Below, one piece after another: positions 1 to 8,788 of a stretch of DNA of 64,000 nt. The DNA is from Cellulosilyticum sp. GTDB taxonomy: Bacteria > Bacillota > Clostridia > Lachnospirales > Cellulosilyticaceae. A program made the translations under genes and the position numbers. The first letter of the stretch is position 1. The number at the start of each line of letters is the position of its first letter. A model generated the notes under the pieces. It saw only the letters and a program-made list of their open reading frames with translations. It was not told the origin of the DNA and searched no databases. The stretch spans positions 1 through 64,000 of the forward strand of contig JAGAVZ010000263.1 in NCBI GenBank assembly GCA_017941635.1, given 5' to 3'.

Positions 1-951
1 TTAGTCTATTTCTTAATTACAGCATTATCTTATCCCTTCTTGGCATTATTTAGTGCAGGCGCATCATTCTTTAGGGCAGGGGGAAATTCTAAGTTGCCAA
101 TGAAGGTATCCATTATTTCCAATGTTATTAATGTCCTGGGAAATATGATTTTTATTTTTGTATTTAAGACTGGTGTAGCAGGTGCAGCATTAGCCACACT
201 TATTTCTAGGGTATTTTCAACTGTGGTTATTTATTACTTTCTACATAAACCTAAGCAACCTATTGTGATTAATGAGTATCTTAAAATAAAACCTCAGTTT
301 TCTATGATTTCTAAGATTTTATCTATTGGAATCCCATCAGGGATTGAAAATGGGATGTTCCAGTTTGGGAAATTAGCCATTCAATCAACTGTATCTACAT
401 TGGGGACAGCCGCCATTGCAGCGCAAGCCATGACCACACTTTTGGAAATGGTCAATGGAATAGTAGGGGCAGGTATTGGGATTGGACTTATGACAGTAGT
501 AGGACAGTGTATGGGGGCAGGACGAAAAGAAGAAGCACGATATTACATAGTAAAACTCACTGGTTATGCAGAAATTGCAGTTATTTTATCTTGTCTATTT
601 GCCTTTGTCATTACCAAACCAATGACTATCCTAGGAAATATGGAGCCAGAAAGTGCCCAGTTATGTTTTAATATGATGATTTGGATTACATTAGTTAAAC
701 CACTTGTTTGGACACTATCCTTTATCCCAGCCTATGGTATGCGTGCAGCAGGTGATGTAAAGTTTTCGATGATAGTTTCAAGTTCTACTATGTGGCTTTG
801 TCGTGTGAGCTTATGTATTTATCTTTGCAGAGTTTGGGGATTTGGGCCAATTGCAGTATGGATTGGGATGTTTGCAGACTGGACCATTAGAGGCATTATT
901 TTTACAAGTAGATTTATAAGTGGCAAGTGGGCAGAAAACAAAGTAATTTAA
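1..951 (+). CDS. MATE family multidrug/Na+ efflux transporter, 5' end outside window
   Basis: The reading frame is open from base 1, so the gene is cut by the window edge; the 316 codons present are the C-terminal two thirds of a protein normally near 450 residues. The sequence is a run of hydrophobic segments with MATE features: an N-terminal-half ending such as FFRAGGNSKLPM, then a second-half repeat beginning SIGIPSGIENGMFQFGKL, and GMRAAGDVKFSM near the end. Members of this family export cationic drugs or metabolites in exchange for Na+ or H+; the substrate cannot be read from sequence. The gene is followed directly by a strong intrinsic terminator and is transcriptionally separate from the next operon. 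Family assignment is confident, substrate is unknown. Confidence 0.88.
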   Translation, partial: LVYFLITALSYPFLALFSAGASFFRAGGNSKLPMKVSIISNVINVLGNMIFIFVFKTGVAGAALATLISRVFSTVVIYYFLHKPKQPIVINEYLKIKPQFSMISKILSIGIPSGIENGMFQFGKLAIQSTVSTLGTAAIAAQAMTTLLEMVNGIVGAGIGIGLMTVVGQCMGAGRKEEARYYIVKLTGYAEIAVILSCLFAFVITKPMTILGNMEPESAQLCFNMMIWITLVKPLVWTLSFIPAYGMRAAGDVKFSMIVSSSTMWLCRVSLCIYLCRVWGFGPIAVWIGMFADWTIRGIIFTSRFISGKWAENKVI

Positions 952-1011
952 ATAGCATTATTTGCTACATCATAACAATAATAGATTATGTAGTTATGCG
1001 GTTTATTTAAG

Positions 1012-1045
1012 AAGAGTCAGACTTTTAGGAGTCTGGCTCTTTTTA
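1012..1045 (+). terminator. Intrinsic terminator after the MATE gene
   Basis: A stem with arms AGAGTCAGAC and GTCTGGCTCT (one G-U pair) is followed by TTTTT. It lies about 60 bases after the MATE stop. Confidence 0.85.
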
Positions 1046-1120
1046 ATTTGCTTTATAGTGATTCTATGAATAAATCAACCAATAGTAACAGGGCAAAAAA
1101 TAAAGAAAATATAAAATATA

Positions 1121-1149
1121 TTGACTTTTATGCATATAAGCTGTATATA
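1121..1149 (+). promoter_or_regulatory. Sigma-A type promoter for the GntR/ABC operon
   Basis: TTGACT at 1121-1126 and TATATA at 1144-1149 are separated by 17 bases. The -10 lies inside the palindrome described at 1141-1162. The first gene starts at 1269, so the leader is about 110 bases. Confidence 0.6.
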
Positions 1150-1162
1150 TAAACATATACAG
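1141..1162. promoter_or_regulatory. Palindromic operator, probably bound by the GntR regulator at 2827
   Basis: Two perfect 8-base arms, CTGTATAT and ATATACAG, flank a 6-base centre and cover the -10 element of the only promoter upstream of the operon. YtrA-type GntR repressors bind such symmetric sites and usually control their own ABC operon. The pairing of this site with the regulator encoded inside the operon is inference from position. Confidence 0.5.
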
Positions 1163-1268
1163 TTAATACACAATTAATGATTTATAAAATAAGCATTATA
1201 AACTGAAGATAGATTGTTTGGAGAAGAACGATTGCATCACAAAGTAAAGAGATGAAGGAGTGTAGAGT

Positions 1269-2114
1269 ATGTTAAGGGTGAATTCAGTTAGTAAAAGAAT
1301 AGGTAGTTTTGAACTAAAAGATATTTCCTTGCATTTACCTAAGGGTTATATGATGGGCTTAATCGGACCTAATGGGGCAGGAAAGACAAGTTTGATTCAT
1401 ATGATTCTGGGTTTAATACAACCTGATGAAGGTGAAATTTTAATAGATGGTAAAGATTATGGTACCTTTGGAAAAGAGATTAAGGAAGAGATTGGCTATA
1501 TCTTAGCTGAAAGTATGTTTGAACACAATGTGCCATTAGAAAGATTGGCAAGTTACTATGGACAGTTTTATAAAAGATATAATGAAGCTGACTTTAGAAA
1601 GTACGCAAAAGATTTTGAATTAGATATAACAAAGAAGGGAAAGAAAATTTCCAAAGGGGAAAAAATGAAGTTTCAAGCGGCTTTTGCATTAGCACATCAT
1701 CCAAAGTTACTCATTTTGGATGAGCCAATGGCAAATTTTGATCCTGAGTTTAGAAAGCAATTTTTATCCTTGATGAGTCACTTTATATCTGATGGAGAGC
1801 ACAGTATTTTACTTTCCACACATTTGACCAAAGAACTGGACCGATTAGCAGACTATGTGACTTTCATAGATCAGGGAAAGCTCATTTTTTCACAGGATAA
1901 GGAAACGATGAGAGAGGAATATCGCTTAGTGAGTGGAGAAGATTACAAGATTAATTTACTTAGAAAAGATAGGATGATTTATAAGGAAAAAGGAACTTAT
2001 GGGACTAAAACATTAATGAGAGGGGACTATTACAAAAAATATGATAATGCGTATACTTTAGAGACACCTACAATAGAAGAAATTATGTATTTCACTGTTA
2101 AGGGAAGGAGGTAA
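1269..2114 (+). CDS. ABC transporter ATP-binding protein (YtrB/BcrA-like), first of the GntR operon
   Basis: A 281-residue ATPase. Walker A is GPNGAGKT near residue 34 and Walker B is KLLILDEP near residue 154, followed by an H-loop STH. The signature motif is the variant SKGEKMKF instead of LSGGQ, a trait of this GntR-linked ABC subfamily. About 70 C-terminal residues after the H-loop form an accessory domain. The start follows GAAGGAG. It is the first gene of a five-gene operon (ATPase, membrane protein, GntR, ATPase, membrane protein) resembling the cell-envelope-stress ytr operon. It probably energises export or envelope defence with the membrane protein that starts 5 bases later. Confidence 0.88.
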   Translation: MLRVNSVSKRIGSFELKDISLHLPKGYMMGLIGPNGAGKTSLIHMILGLIQPDEGEILIDGKDYGTFGKEIKEEIGYILAESMFEHNVPLERLASYYGQFYKRYNEADFRKYAKDFELDITKKGKKISKGEKMKFQAAFALAHHPKLLILDEPMANFDPEFRKQFLSLMSHFISDGEHSILLSTHLTKELDRLADYVTFIDQGKLIFSQDKETMREEYRLVSGEDYKINLLRKDRMIYKEKGTYGTKTLMRGDYYKKYDNAYTLETPTIEEIMYFTVKGRR

Positions 2115-2119
2115 TCAGG

Positions 2120-2830
2120 ATGAAGAGAAAGGTCTATATTTCATTAAAAAAGCTACAGGCTATAGATAGAAAAGAAGCTATACTAACGATTTTATATATG
2201 TATTTTATAGTGTTTTTAAATCTGATAACAAGATCAGACCATATAAACCAGTTGATTCCTGATTATATCTTAGTTGCCAATATGGTGTGGATTTTTGTAA
2301 GCTCCAAAAATTATCCTAATTGCTTAAACAAGGAATTATTTCTGTGTCCTATGACAAAAGAAGAACAAAAATATTACTTAGTACGACATTATAGGAAAAA
2401 GATAATGTGTAATATGGGGATTTACATTGGATGTAGTAGCATTTTTGTGGCAATAGGGTGGATGAATTTATCAGGAATGTTTGCTTTAATGCTGAGTCAG
2501 TTTTTATTGAATATAACAAGTCATATTCATGTAGATACGAGTGCCATAGAAAAGAAATATAATAGTGAAGCTTATGGTCTAAAAAACTATGAGGGAAGTA
2601 GAATTGGATTGATTCTTATTAGTATTCTAGCATGGGCAGTTATACGCTTTTATGCAATCTATGGGTCTAAGATATTAGGAATAGCAATGATTATGGCACT
2701 AAGTGTTCAAGTGTTAGCATCTTTTTATTTCTTGAAACGATATAGCAAACCAATCTTTGAATATGCAACAAACAGTGAAATGATTTATTTACAACAAGTA
2801 GACAAGAAGGGAGTACAAAAAACAAGATGA
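2120..2830 (+). CDS. ABC-2-like membrane subunit of the GntR operon
   Basis: A 236-residue protein with about six predicted hydrophobic segments, including ones near residues 22-35, 45-60, 97-115, 165-185 and 188-205. No named motif is visible. The charged N-terminus and a cytoplasmic stretch resembling LFLCPMTKEEQKYY are echoed in the protein at 3910, so the two look like paralogous permease subunits. The gene starts 5 bases after the ATPase and overlaps the regulator by four bases (ATGA), so translation is coupled. Function is inferred from operon context. Confidence 0.7.
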   Translation: MKRKVYISLKKLQAIDRKEAILTILYMYFIVFLNLITRSDHINQLIPDYILVANMVWIFVSSKNYPNCLNKELFLCPMTKEEQKYYLVRHYRKKIMCNMGIYIGCSSIFVAIGWMNLSGMFALMLSQFLLNITSHIHVDTSAIEKKYNSEAYGLKNYEGSRIGLILISILAWAVIRFYAIYGSKILGIAMIMALSVQVLASFYFLKRYSKPIFEYATNSEMIYLQQVDKKGVQKTR

Positions 2831-3192
2831 AACTGATTATAAAAACACAAGGGACTTTAGCCATCTATGAGCAGATTGTGAATCAACTAAAAGATGGTAT
2901 TGTAACAGGCCAGCTAAAAACAGGAGAAGCACTGCCTTCTATCAGGGCATTGGCTAGTGAATTAGAAGTTAGTGTCATTACCACCAAAAGGGCTTATGAG
3001 GAATTAGAAAAAGAAGGTTTAATTCGCTCAGTAGCAGGCAAAGGGTTTTATGTTTGTGAGTACAACACAGATTATCTCAAAGAAAAGCAGCTTATTATGT
3101 TAGAAGAACGCCTAAATGAATTAATAAGCGACTGCAAAAGGGCAGGGTTATCTAAGAATGATATTAAGGAAATGGTGGAGGCACTATTTTGA
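2827..3192 (+). CDS. GntR family transcriptional regulator, YtrA subfamily
   Basis: A 121-residue protein with a winged helix-turn-helix at residues 10-75; ALPSIRALASELEVSVITTKRAYEEL in outline, with the conserved PSIR, VS and TTKRAY elements and the wing GLIRSVAGKGFYV. The C-terminus is a short helical tail rather than a ligand domain, which defines the YtrA subfamily. Such proteins repress linked ABC transporter genes and are released by envelope-active compounds. The likely site is the palindrome at 1141-1162. It overlaps the upstream stop codon. Confidence 0.9.
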   Translation: MKLIIKTQGTLAIYEQIVNQLKDGIVTGQLKTGEALPSIRALASELEVSVITTKRAYEELEKEGLIRSVAGKGFYVCEYNTDYLKEKQLIMLEERLNELISDCKRAGLSKNDIKEMVEALF

Positions 3193-3225
3193 GGAGAATA
3201 GGGTAATAGGAGAAAGGAGAAATGG

Positions 3226-3867
3226 ATGCTACTAGAGTTTAAAGAAGTAACAGGAAGAGGCAAAAAGTTTAAGTTAGACCATATTAGCTTTGCTTTAGAA
3301 CCAGGCTATATGATGGGATTAGCTGGTAAGAATGGAGCAGGGAAAACGACATTGGTGCGTTATATTTTGGATGAACATTATCCCTATGAGGGAGATATTT
3401 TATTAGATGGCAGAAACATAAAAGAGGATAGAAAACAGACTTTGGATGAAATAGGTTTTATATCAGAAGAAAATGTGTTTTTTGAGCAATTTAGTATTAC
3501 ACAAAATGTGGAACTTATGGGGGATTTTTATTCCAGATGGGATAGTGTTTTATTTGAGCAATGCTTAAAAGAAATGGGACTTTATGTGGGACAAAAAGTT
3601 GGAAATCTTTCTAGAGGGGAATATATGAAATTTCAACTTGCCTTTGCCATGGCACATAAGCCAAAGCTTTATATTTTAGATGAGGCAACGGCAGGAATGG
3701 ATCCTATTTTTCGTAAGGAGTTCTTTAAGTTCCTTAGACAGACCATTATGGATGAAAAGGCATCGATATTAATGATTACGCATATTGAAGAAGAACTAGA
3801 GGAAAAGATGGATTATGTGGGGATTATGGAGCAGGGAAGGTTGGTGGAATTTAAGTCCGTATTATAA
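3226..3867 (+). CDS. Second ABC transporter ATP-binding protein of the GntR operon
   Basis: A 213-residue ATPase closely related to the one at 1269. Walker A is GKNGAGKTT, the signature is SRGEYMKF, Walker B is KLYILDEATAGMDP and the H-loop is ITH. It lacks the C-terminal extension of the first ATPase. The start is preceded by GAAAGGAGAAATGG. It probably works with the short membrane protein at 3910, giving the operon two ATPase/permease pairs. Confidence 0.85.
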   Translation: MLLEFKEVTGRGKKFKLDHISFALEPGYMMGLAGKNGAGKTTLVRYILDEHYPYEGDILLDGRNIKEDRKQTLDEIGFISEENVFFEQFSITQNVELMGDFYSRWDSVLFEQCLKEMGLYVGQKVGNLSRGEYMKFQLAFAMAHKPKLYILDEATAGMDPIFRKEFFKFLRQTIMDEKASILMITHIEEELEEKMDYVGIMEQGRLVEFKSVL

Positions 3868-3909
3868 ATTGAGTAGACAGGAGACTGATTAAGAGAAGGG
3901 AGAATATAA

Positions 3910-4377
3910 ATGGAGCAGATTGAAGCATTTTATAAGAAACTTTTTTCTTATGAGATAAATGATATATGGGGTTTTAAGTTTTTACAGCATATGATGGAGA
4001 TATTTTTTATTTTACCTATGAGTTTAACGGTAGCTGATGATTTTCTGACAGATGATTGGCGATTTGTATTTTTTGCAATGATTTTTATGGGATTTGCAAT
4101 TTATGGACGCTTAGCACCATTCGTTTATGCAAAAAAAGGGAATATGAATCAAGTATTAAGTCAAAAACTAAGATATGTACCGATTCCAAAGCATTATTTT
4201 TTTAAGAAGAAATGGCAGATATTGAGTCGATATATTGTTAAGCTAGGCGGATTCAGCTTGGTGATGAATCTAGTAATTTCAGTTGCTTTTTTAGGTGGGA
4301 TATCTACAAATAATTTGCTTCCTATAGGTATGGGGATTTACGGATTACTTATAGGTTTATGGATGATTAAAATATAG
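3910..4377 (+). CDS. Small ABC-2-like membrane protein of the GntR operon, possibly C-terminally shortened
   Basis: A 155-residue protein with about four hydrophobic segments. The internal stretch LRYVPIPKHYFFKKKWQIL corresponds in position to a similar stretch in the 236-residue membrane protein at 2120, but this copy ends some 80 residues earlier, just after a hydrophobic segment (GLLIGLWMIKI). It could be a natural short subunit or a truncated gene; I cannot decide from sequence alone. Good RBS (AGAAGGGAGA) upstream. Confidence 0.6.
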   Translation: MEQIEAFYKKLFSYEINDIWGFKFLQHMMEIFFILPMSLTVADDFLTDDWRFVFFAMIFMGFAIYGRLAPFVYAKKGNMNQVLSQKLRYVPIPKHYFFKKKWQILSRYIVKLGGFSLVMNLVISVAFLGGISTNNLLPIGMGIYGLLIGLWMIKI

Positions 4378-4424
4378 CAACAGATAAAAAAGTTATTTAT
4401 AAGAAAAATATTAATATCAACAAA

Positions 4425-4452
4425 TTGGCAGAAGTGTGTCTTATGATATAAA
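4425..4452 (+). promoter_or_regulatory. Candidate promoter for the NatAB-like pair
   Basis: TTGGCA at 4425-4430 and TATAAA at 4447-4452 with a 16-base spacer, about 40 bases before the ATPase start. No terminator was found between 4377 and this site, so read-through from the GntR operon is possible. Confidence 0.4.
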
Positions 4453-4494
4453 GATGATATAGAAAAAATCATCTCGTGTAAGAGGGGGAGAAAG

Positions 4495-5406
4495 ATGAAA
4501 CTAGAGGTTAAGTCACTCTATAAGAGTTTTGAGGAAAAGGAAGTTTTGCATGGTGTAAGTTTTGAAGTAGAGAGTGGAAAGGCACTGGGATTATTGGGGA
4601 GAAATGGTGCAGGTAAAACAACAACTATTCGTATATTGATGGATGTTTTTAGAGCCAATCAAGGAGAAGTTCTACTAGATGGCAAAAAGTTTCAGCCAGG
4701 AAAGGTGAAGATTGGATATTTGCCAGAGGAGAGAGGATTATATCCAAAGAAAACAGTTTTAGAACAAATGACTTTCTTTGCAAGACTAAGAGGAATGGAC
4801 AAAAAATCAGCAAAGGAAAATGCAGATAAATGGTTAAGACGTCTTCAGATTGAAGAGTACGCAGCTAAAAAATTAGAAACCCTATCTAAAGGAAATCAAC
4901 AAAAGGTACAACTCGCCACAACACTGGTATGTAATCCAGACATTATTATCCTGGATGAACCTTTTAGTGGACTAGACCCTGTGAATGCACAGATTTTAAA
5001 AGATGTAGTAAATGAACAAATTGCAGAAAATAAGATTGTCATTTTCTCAAGTCATCAGATGAGCTATGTAGAAGAATTTTGTGAAGACATTGCGATTATC
5101 AATCAAGGGGAAGTGGTTCTAGCTGGTCAGTTAAAAGAAATCAAAAAGGAATATGGTAAAAATAGACTCATTTTATCGGCTGAAAATTACACATTATCAG
5201 CCTTACATACAAAGTTAAATAAGGAATTTAAGGACTTAGTCAAAGTGGCTGAGCAGAAGAAGGAATTTCTGGTACTTGTACTTTGCGAAGGATGTACAAA
5301 GAAACAAGTGCTTGAAAAGCTAGGAAAAACAGATATTGATGTAGAATTATTTGGACGTTATGAACCTTCATTAAATGATATTTTTGTGGCAAAGGTAGGG
5401 GAGTAA
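4495..5406 (+). CDS. ABC transporter ATP-binding protein, NatA-like
   Basis: A 303-residue ATPase: Walker A GRNGAGKTT, signature LSKGNQQKVQ, Walker B DIIILDEPFSGLDP, then SSHQMSYVEE around the H-loop. The roughly 80-residue C-terminal region after residue 215 is typical of NatA/YhaQ proteins, which drive ABC-2 type exporters such as the Na+ extrusion system NatAB. RBS GAGGGGGAGAAAG precedes the ATG. The partner permease begins two bases after the stop. Confidence 0.88.
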   Translation: MKLEVKSLYKSFEEKEVLHGVSFEVESGKALGLLGRNGAGKTTTIRILMDVFRANQGEVLLDGKKFQPGKVKIGYLPEERGLYPKKTVLEQMTFFARLRGMDKKSAKENADKWLRRLQIEEYAAKKLETLSKGNQQKVQLATTLVCNPDIIILDEPFSGLDPVNAQILKDVVNEQIAENKIVIFSSHQMSYVEEFCEDIAIINQGEVVLAGQLKEIKKEYGKNRLILSAENYTLSALHTKLNKEFKDLVKVAEQKKEFLVLVLCEGCTKKQVLEKLGKTDIDVELFGRYEPSLNDIFVAKVGE

Positions 5407-5407
5407 G

Positions 5408-6679
5408 ATGAGAAAATTTTTAATCATATTAGAGTCAGAGCTCAAGGAATATTTATCTGCTAAGGGATTTATGATTTTTACCATATTAATTGCAGTGATA
5501 GGCGCAGGCTTACTATGCTTACCAAGATTTATAGATTTATCCGATTTTACAGGGGTACAAGTGGTTGTAAAGAAGGATAAAGACGAAACTTCTAAAGATG
5601 AGGAAAAGGATAAGCTGTACTTATTAGACGAAGCGAATGTGACGAATGAAACCATATTAGAAACATATTTTCCAGAATATGAGTGGATAAGTGTGGCAGA
5701 GGCTAAGGAGGTAGAGCAAGCTGTTAAAAAACAAGAGGCAGAAGCTGGTTTTGTAGTCAAAGCACCCAATAACTATACGTATTATGTGTATAATCGAGGA
5801 TTAGATGATGAACTAGGCGAAACATTTGATGAAGCGATGCAGGTTTTCTATAGACAATATTATTGCAGTGAAAATGCTTTAAGCTATGAGGAAATCGAGC
5901 AAATGTATGGTACAGAAATACTTGTAGAAGAGCAAATCTTAAATAAGGATACAAGGGAGAATTATTTCTATTGCTATATCTTTATCATTCTCATCTTTAT
6001 GATGATTGTTATGTATGGACAAATGATTGCTGTTTCTGTTACTACTGAAAAAAGTAACAGGGCAATTGAGGTTTTAGTGACTTCTACCACGCCAAATAGT
6101 TTATTATTTGGGAAGGTTATAGCAGGTGCCATAGGCGGTTTATTACAATTTGGTCTTGTGATTGGATCGGTTTTAGTTTCTTATCAAATCAATAGAGAGG
6201 CTTGGGGTGGGATGTTAGATTTCTTCTTACAGGTACCATCTGAAGTACTGAGTGCTTTTGTTTTATTTGGCATGGGTGGGTATTTATTTTACGCATTCAT
6301 CTATGGAGCAGCTGGTGCATTGGTTAGTAAGACAGAAGATGTGAGCAAAAGTTCTAGTGGATTAATGACAGTGATTATGTTCGTTTATATTATTTCACTT
6401 GTTCAATTAAATAATATAGAAGGTATTGTGGCAAAGGTACTATCCTTTTTACCAATTAGTTCTTATAGTACGATGTTTGCACGAATTGCTATGGGGACAG
6501 TACAGACTTGGGAAGTTGTTGTATCCTTTATAATCTTAGTGATATCTATATTTGGAGCAGGATGGATTGGTGCAAAAATCTATAGAATGGGAACACTTCG
6601 CTATGGTAATCCAATTAAATTTAAGACTGCGTTAAAAAGCCTCAAACATATGAAACAAGAGGAAAAGATAGCCAAGTAA
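5408..6679 (+). CDS. ABC-2 type permease, NatB/YhaP-like
   Basis: A 423-residue permease with one membrane segment near residues 20-40, a large extracytoplasmic domain (about 40-180) rich in acidic residues, then five or six membrane segments from residue 185. The segment TTEKSNRAIEVLVTSTTP after the second membrane span is a hallmark of the NatB/YhaP family. Together with the preceding ATPase it forms an exporter. Na+ or another substrate cannot be told apart. The gene is followed by an intrinsic terminator. Confidence 0.87.
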   Translation: MRKFLIILESELKEYLSAKGFMIFTILIAVIGAGLLCLPRFIDLSDFTGVQVVVKKDKDETSKDEEKDKLYLLDEANVTNETILETYFPEYEWISVAEAKEVEQAVKKQEAEAGFVVKAPNNYTYYVYNRGLDDELGETFDEAMQVFYRQYYCSENALSYEEIEQMYGTEILVEEQILNKDTRENYFYCYIFIILIFMMIVMYGQMIAVSVTTEKSNRAIEVLVTSTTPNSLLFGKVIAGAIGGLLQFGLVIGSVLVSYQINREAWGGMLDFFLQVPSEVLSAFVLFGMGGYLFYAFIYGAAGALVSKTEDVSKSSSGLMTVIMFVYIISLVQLNNIEGIVAKVLSFLPISSYSTMFARIAMGTVQTWEVVVSFIILVISIFGAGWIGAKIYRMGTLRYGNPIKFKTALKSLKHMKQEEKIAK

Positions 6680-6733
6680 CGAGTAGTAAAAAGTAAGTTA
6701 GATAATCAAGTGTGGACAAAATTATAAAATAAT

Positions 6734-6800
6734 AAAAGGCTTAGGTAGATTAAAGTGTACTTAAAAAAAGTAGATTTTAATCATGCTTAGGCCTTTTTTA
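6734..6800 (+). terminator. Intrinsic terminator after the NatAB-like pair
   Basis: AAAAGGCTTAGG pairs with CTTAGGCCTTTT through several G-U pairs across a long loop, followed by TTTTTTATTTT. Confidence 0.65.
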
Positions 6801-6928
6801 TTTTGATAGATTGTTTGGCATAAGCAGTTGTTTAGACATTATAGCTATTGAAAATAATTAATTTTTAACAGAGAAAAGTATACATGAGTATAGGATTGTA
6901 ATGAATAACTTTTAAAATAATAAATAAA

Positions 6929-6957
6929 TTGGCAAAGTATAATATATTATATATTAT
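6929..6957 (+). promoter_or_regulatory. Promoter of the MarR operon
   Basis: TTGGCA at 6929-6934, 17-base spacer, TATTAT at 6952-6957. The palindrome at 6971-6982 lies just downstream of the expected start point. Confidence 0.55.
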
Positions 6958-6970
6958 GAAAATAAAATAT

Positions 6971-6982
6971 ATAACATGTTAT
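6971..6982. promoter_or_regulatory. Candidate MarR operator
   Basis: ATAACATGTTAT is a perfect 12-base palindrome between the -10 and the RBS of the MarR gene. MarR proteins usually autoregulate through short palindromes placed here. Assignment is by position. Confidence 0.45.
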
Positions 6983-6998
6983 GCTTTGGGAGGGTACT

Positions 6999-7442
6999 AT
7001 GAGATTACAAGGTATAGATGAAAAGTATGCGATTTATGGAATGTTATTTTCACTAAGCAATCGAATTCAAACAATAGGGGATAAAGAGTTTGAAGATATT
7101 ACATTAAAGCAACAGTTTTTAATGGTTGCACTAGACTTATTTGAGCAACCGCCTACATTGAAGGAGATGGGGGAGTTAATAGGTTGCTCTTATCAAAACG
7201 TAAAGAGAATGGCTCAGCATTTACAGAAAGCAGGCTATCTTGAGATTGTTCAGGATGAAAAGGATAGACGCAAATTGCTATTAATGAATACAGGAAAGAT
7301 TGTCAAAATAGCAGAGGAAAAAGAGGAAGCAGCCATAAGTTTTATGGAAAATCTTTATAAGGAAATTGAAAAAGAGGACTTAGAAATTACACTTAGGACA
7401 CTTAAGAAAATGAATCAAAATATTGGAGGGATTATTGAATGA
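6999..7442 (+). CDS. MarR family winged-helix regulator
   Basis: A 147-residue protein. The winged helix is at residues 35-95: PPTLKEMGELIGCSYQNVKRMAQHLQ recognition region, then wing EIVQDEKDRRKLLLMNT. The ATG at 6999 is preferred over an in-frame ATG at 6981 because GGGAGGG lies six bases ahead of it and would otherwise be inside the gene. MarR proteins respond to small aromatic or oxidant ligands. Overlaps the next gene by four bases, so it probably controls that membrane protein. Confidence 0.88.
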   Translation: MRLQGIDEKYAIYGMLFSLSNRIQTIGDKEFEDITLKQQFLMVALDLFEQPPTLKEMGELIGCSYQNVKRMAQHLQKAGYLEIVQDEKDRRKLLLMNTGKIVKIAEEKEEAAISFMENLYKEIEKEDLEITLRTLKKMNQNIGGIIE

Positions 7443-8290
7443 TCAAACGAAAAGACTACTTAGCTATTTTAACGATTGTATTCATGATGATTACAAGTAT
7501 CACAGGGATTCTATCTTTAGATTTCACATATTCCTATGAATTTATCAATCAATATGGACATAGTGTGCAGATGTATGGATATGGGATTTATGCCTTTGAT
7601 ACATACTTTCAAGCGCCGATATCTATAGGAACTGACATATGTATATTATTTGTTTTGGTACCAGTCTTTATTTATAGCTATGTAAATTATGCTAGGAAAA
7701 ATGATAAAGTATCAGAACTAAAACTGATTTCAGTCTATGCCGTTGCGCTCTATTATGGAGCAAGTATTGCATTTGGTCTAACATACAATCAATTATTTTT
7801 AATTTATTTAGGGCTATTTTCTTCTAGCCTCTTTGGGATGTTTTTACATATAAAAAATATAGAATGGGAGGAAACATGTAGTATTTCTAAGGGATTAAAG
7901 GTGTTTTTAACTTTATCAGGTGTAGCACTTATTGTGGCATGGCTTCCAGATATTATCCCATCACTGATTAAAGGTACAACACTTCAGTTGATTGGTGTGT
8001 ATACTACAGTTATTACTTATGTTTTAGATATGGGCATTATAAGTCCACTTTGTTTTGTTTGTATTTATCTGCTAAATAAAAAATCACCTTTAGGCACAGT
8101 ACTTTTAGCCATTATGTTAAAGCTATGTATGATTGTAGGGATTATGATGATTTCACAGACTATTTGTCAATTAGCGTCAGGTTGTAATTTACCTTTGGGT
8201 GCCATCCTCACAAAGAGTTTCTCGTTTGTCTTACTTGGAGGATTTGCCTTTTACTTTAATCAAAAGATGTATAAGGAGTTAATTGGATGA
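7439..8290 (+). CDS. Polytopic membrane protein of unknown function, co-transcribed with MarR
   Basis: A 283-residue protein with seven or eight predicted membrane segments (near 10-28, 62-82, 95-112, 118-135, 155-172, 185-225, 232-250, 258-275). No catalytic motif is recognisable. The first loop is rich in Tyr and Gly. It overlaps the MarR stop codon (ATGA), so it is likely the main target of that regulator. I do not recognise the family. Confidence 0.7.
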   Translation: MIKRKDYLAILTIVFMMITSITGILSLDFTYSYEFINQYGHSVQMYGYGIYAFDTYFQAPISIGTDICILFVLVPVFIYSYVNYARKNDKVSELKLISVYAVALYYGASIAFGLTYNQLFLIYLGLFSSSLFGMFLHIKNIEWEETCSISKGLKVFLTLSGVALIVAWLPDIIPSLIKGTTLQLIGVYTTVITYVLDMGIISPLCFVCIYLLNKKSPLGTVLLAIMLKLCMIVGIMMISQTICQLASGCNLPLGAILTKSFSFVLLGGFAFYFNQKMYKELIG

Positions 8291-8303
8291 AAAGGAGAAA
8301 AAG

Positions 8304-8501
8304 ATGATAGTGGGTGTTTCATTAATGAGCTATATTCAACTTATACAGTTAGAATATGTCTATAAAGAAGTGATGCAAGGAAAAAGTATTACAGAGGCAG
8401 CCCTAGAGGGTGGGTTTAGTAGCTCCTCGCATTTTGCCTATGTTTGTAAGAAGATAACAGGAATTTCTATATCCAAAGTGATGAAGATAGCAGGATTTTG
8501 A
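8304..8501 (+). pseudogene. AraC-type DNA-binding fragment (second HTH only)
   Basis: A 65-residue ORF starting at an ATG seven bases after AAGGAG. Residues 12-60 match only the second helix-turn-helix half of an AraC domain (ITEAALEGGFSSSSHFAYVCKKITGIS). The first HTH and any ligand domain are absent. It overlaps the membrane gene if the upstream TTG is used. It could be a remnant of an AraC regulator or a tiny regulator; remnant is more likely because AraC proteins need both HTHs. Confidence 0.6.
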
Positions 8502-8526
8502 AAGTGAGAAAATACTCACTTTTTGT
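8502..8526 (+). terminator. Intrinsic terminator after the MarR operon
   Basis: AAGTGAG and CTCACTT arms around AAAATA, followed by TTTT. Confidence 0.75.
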
Positions 8527-8788
8527 TGAAATAATTTGAGTAAGTAGGTATAATTGTTTTACTATTTAGAATGTTACAGGTAAAGTGAGATAAAATGGTA
8601 AAGGTTAAATTAACAGCTTTTAGATTAAATGGGTATAATGGGTTATAAATAGGATATAGAAAATGAATGGATGAATAAATCAAAAAACTATAAAGTATAA
8701 TAGACGAAAATTTTGTGAAAGGAGAAGGATATCCATAGAAAGCATCTATTTGAGTATATTTTAATAAGGGTATCCAATAGAAGAAAGC

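Noticed and set aside
1269-6679. Single large antibiotic-resistance or biosynthetic cluster of three ATPases
   Set aside because: A separate promoter before 4495 and different ABC subfamilies suggest two independent exporters, and no biosynthetic genes are nearby.
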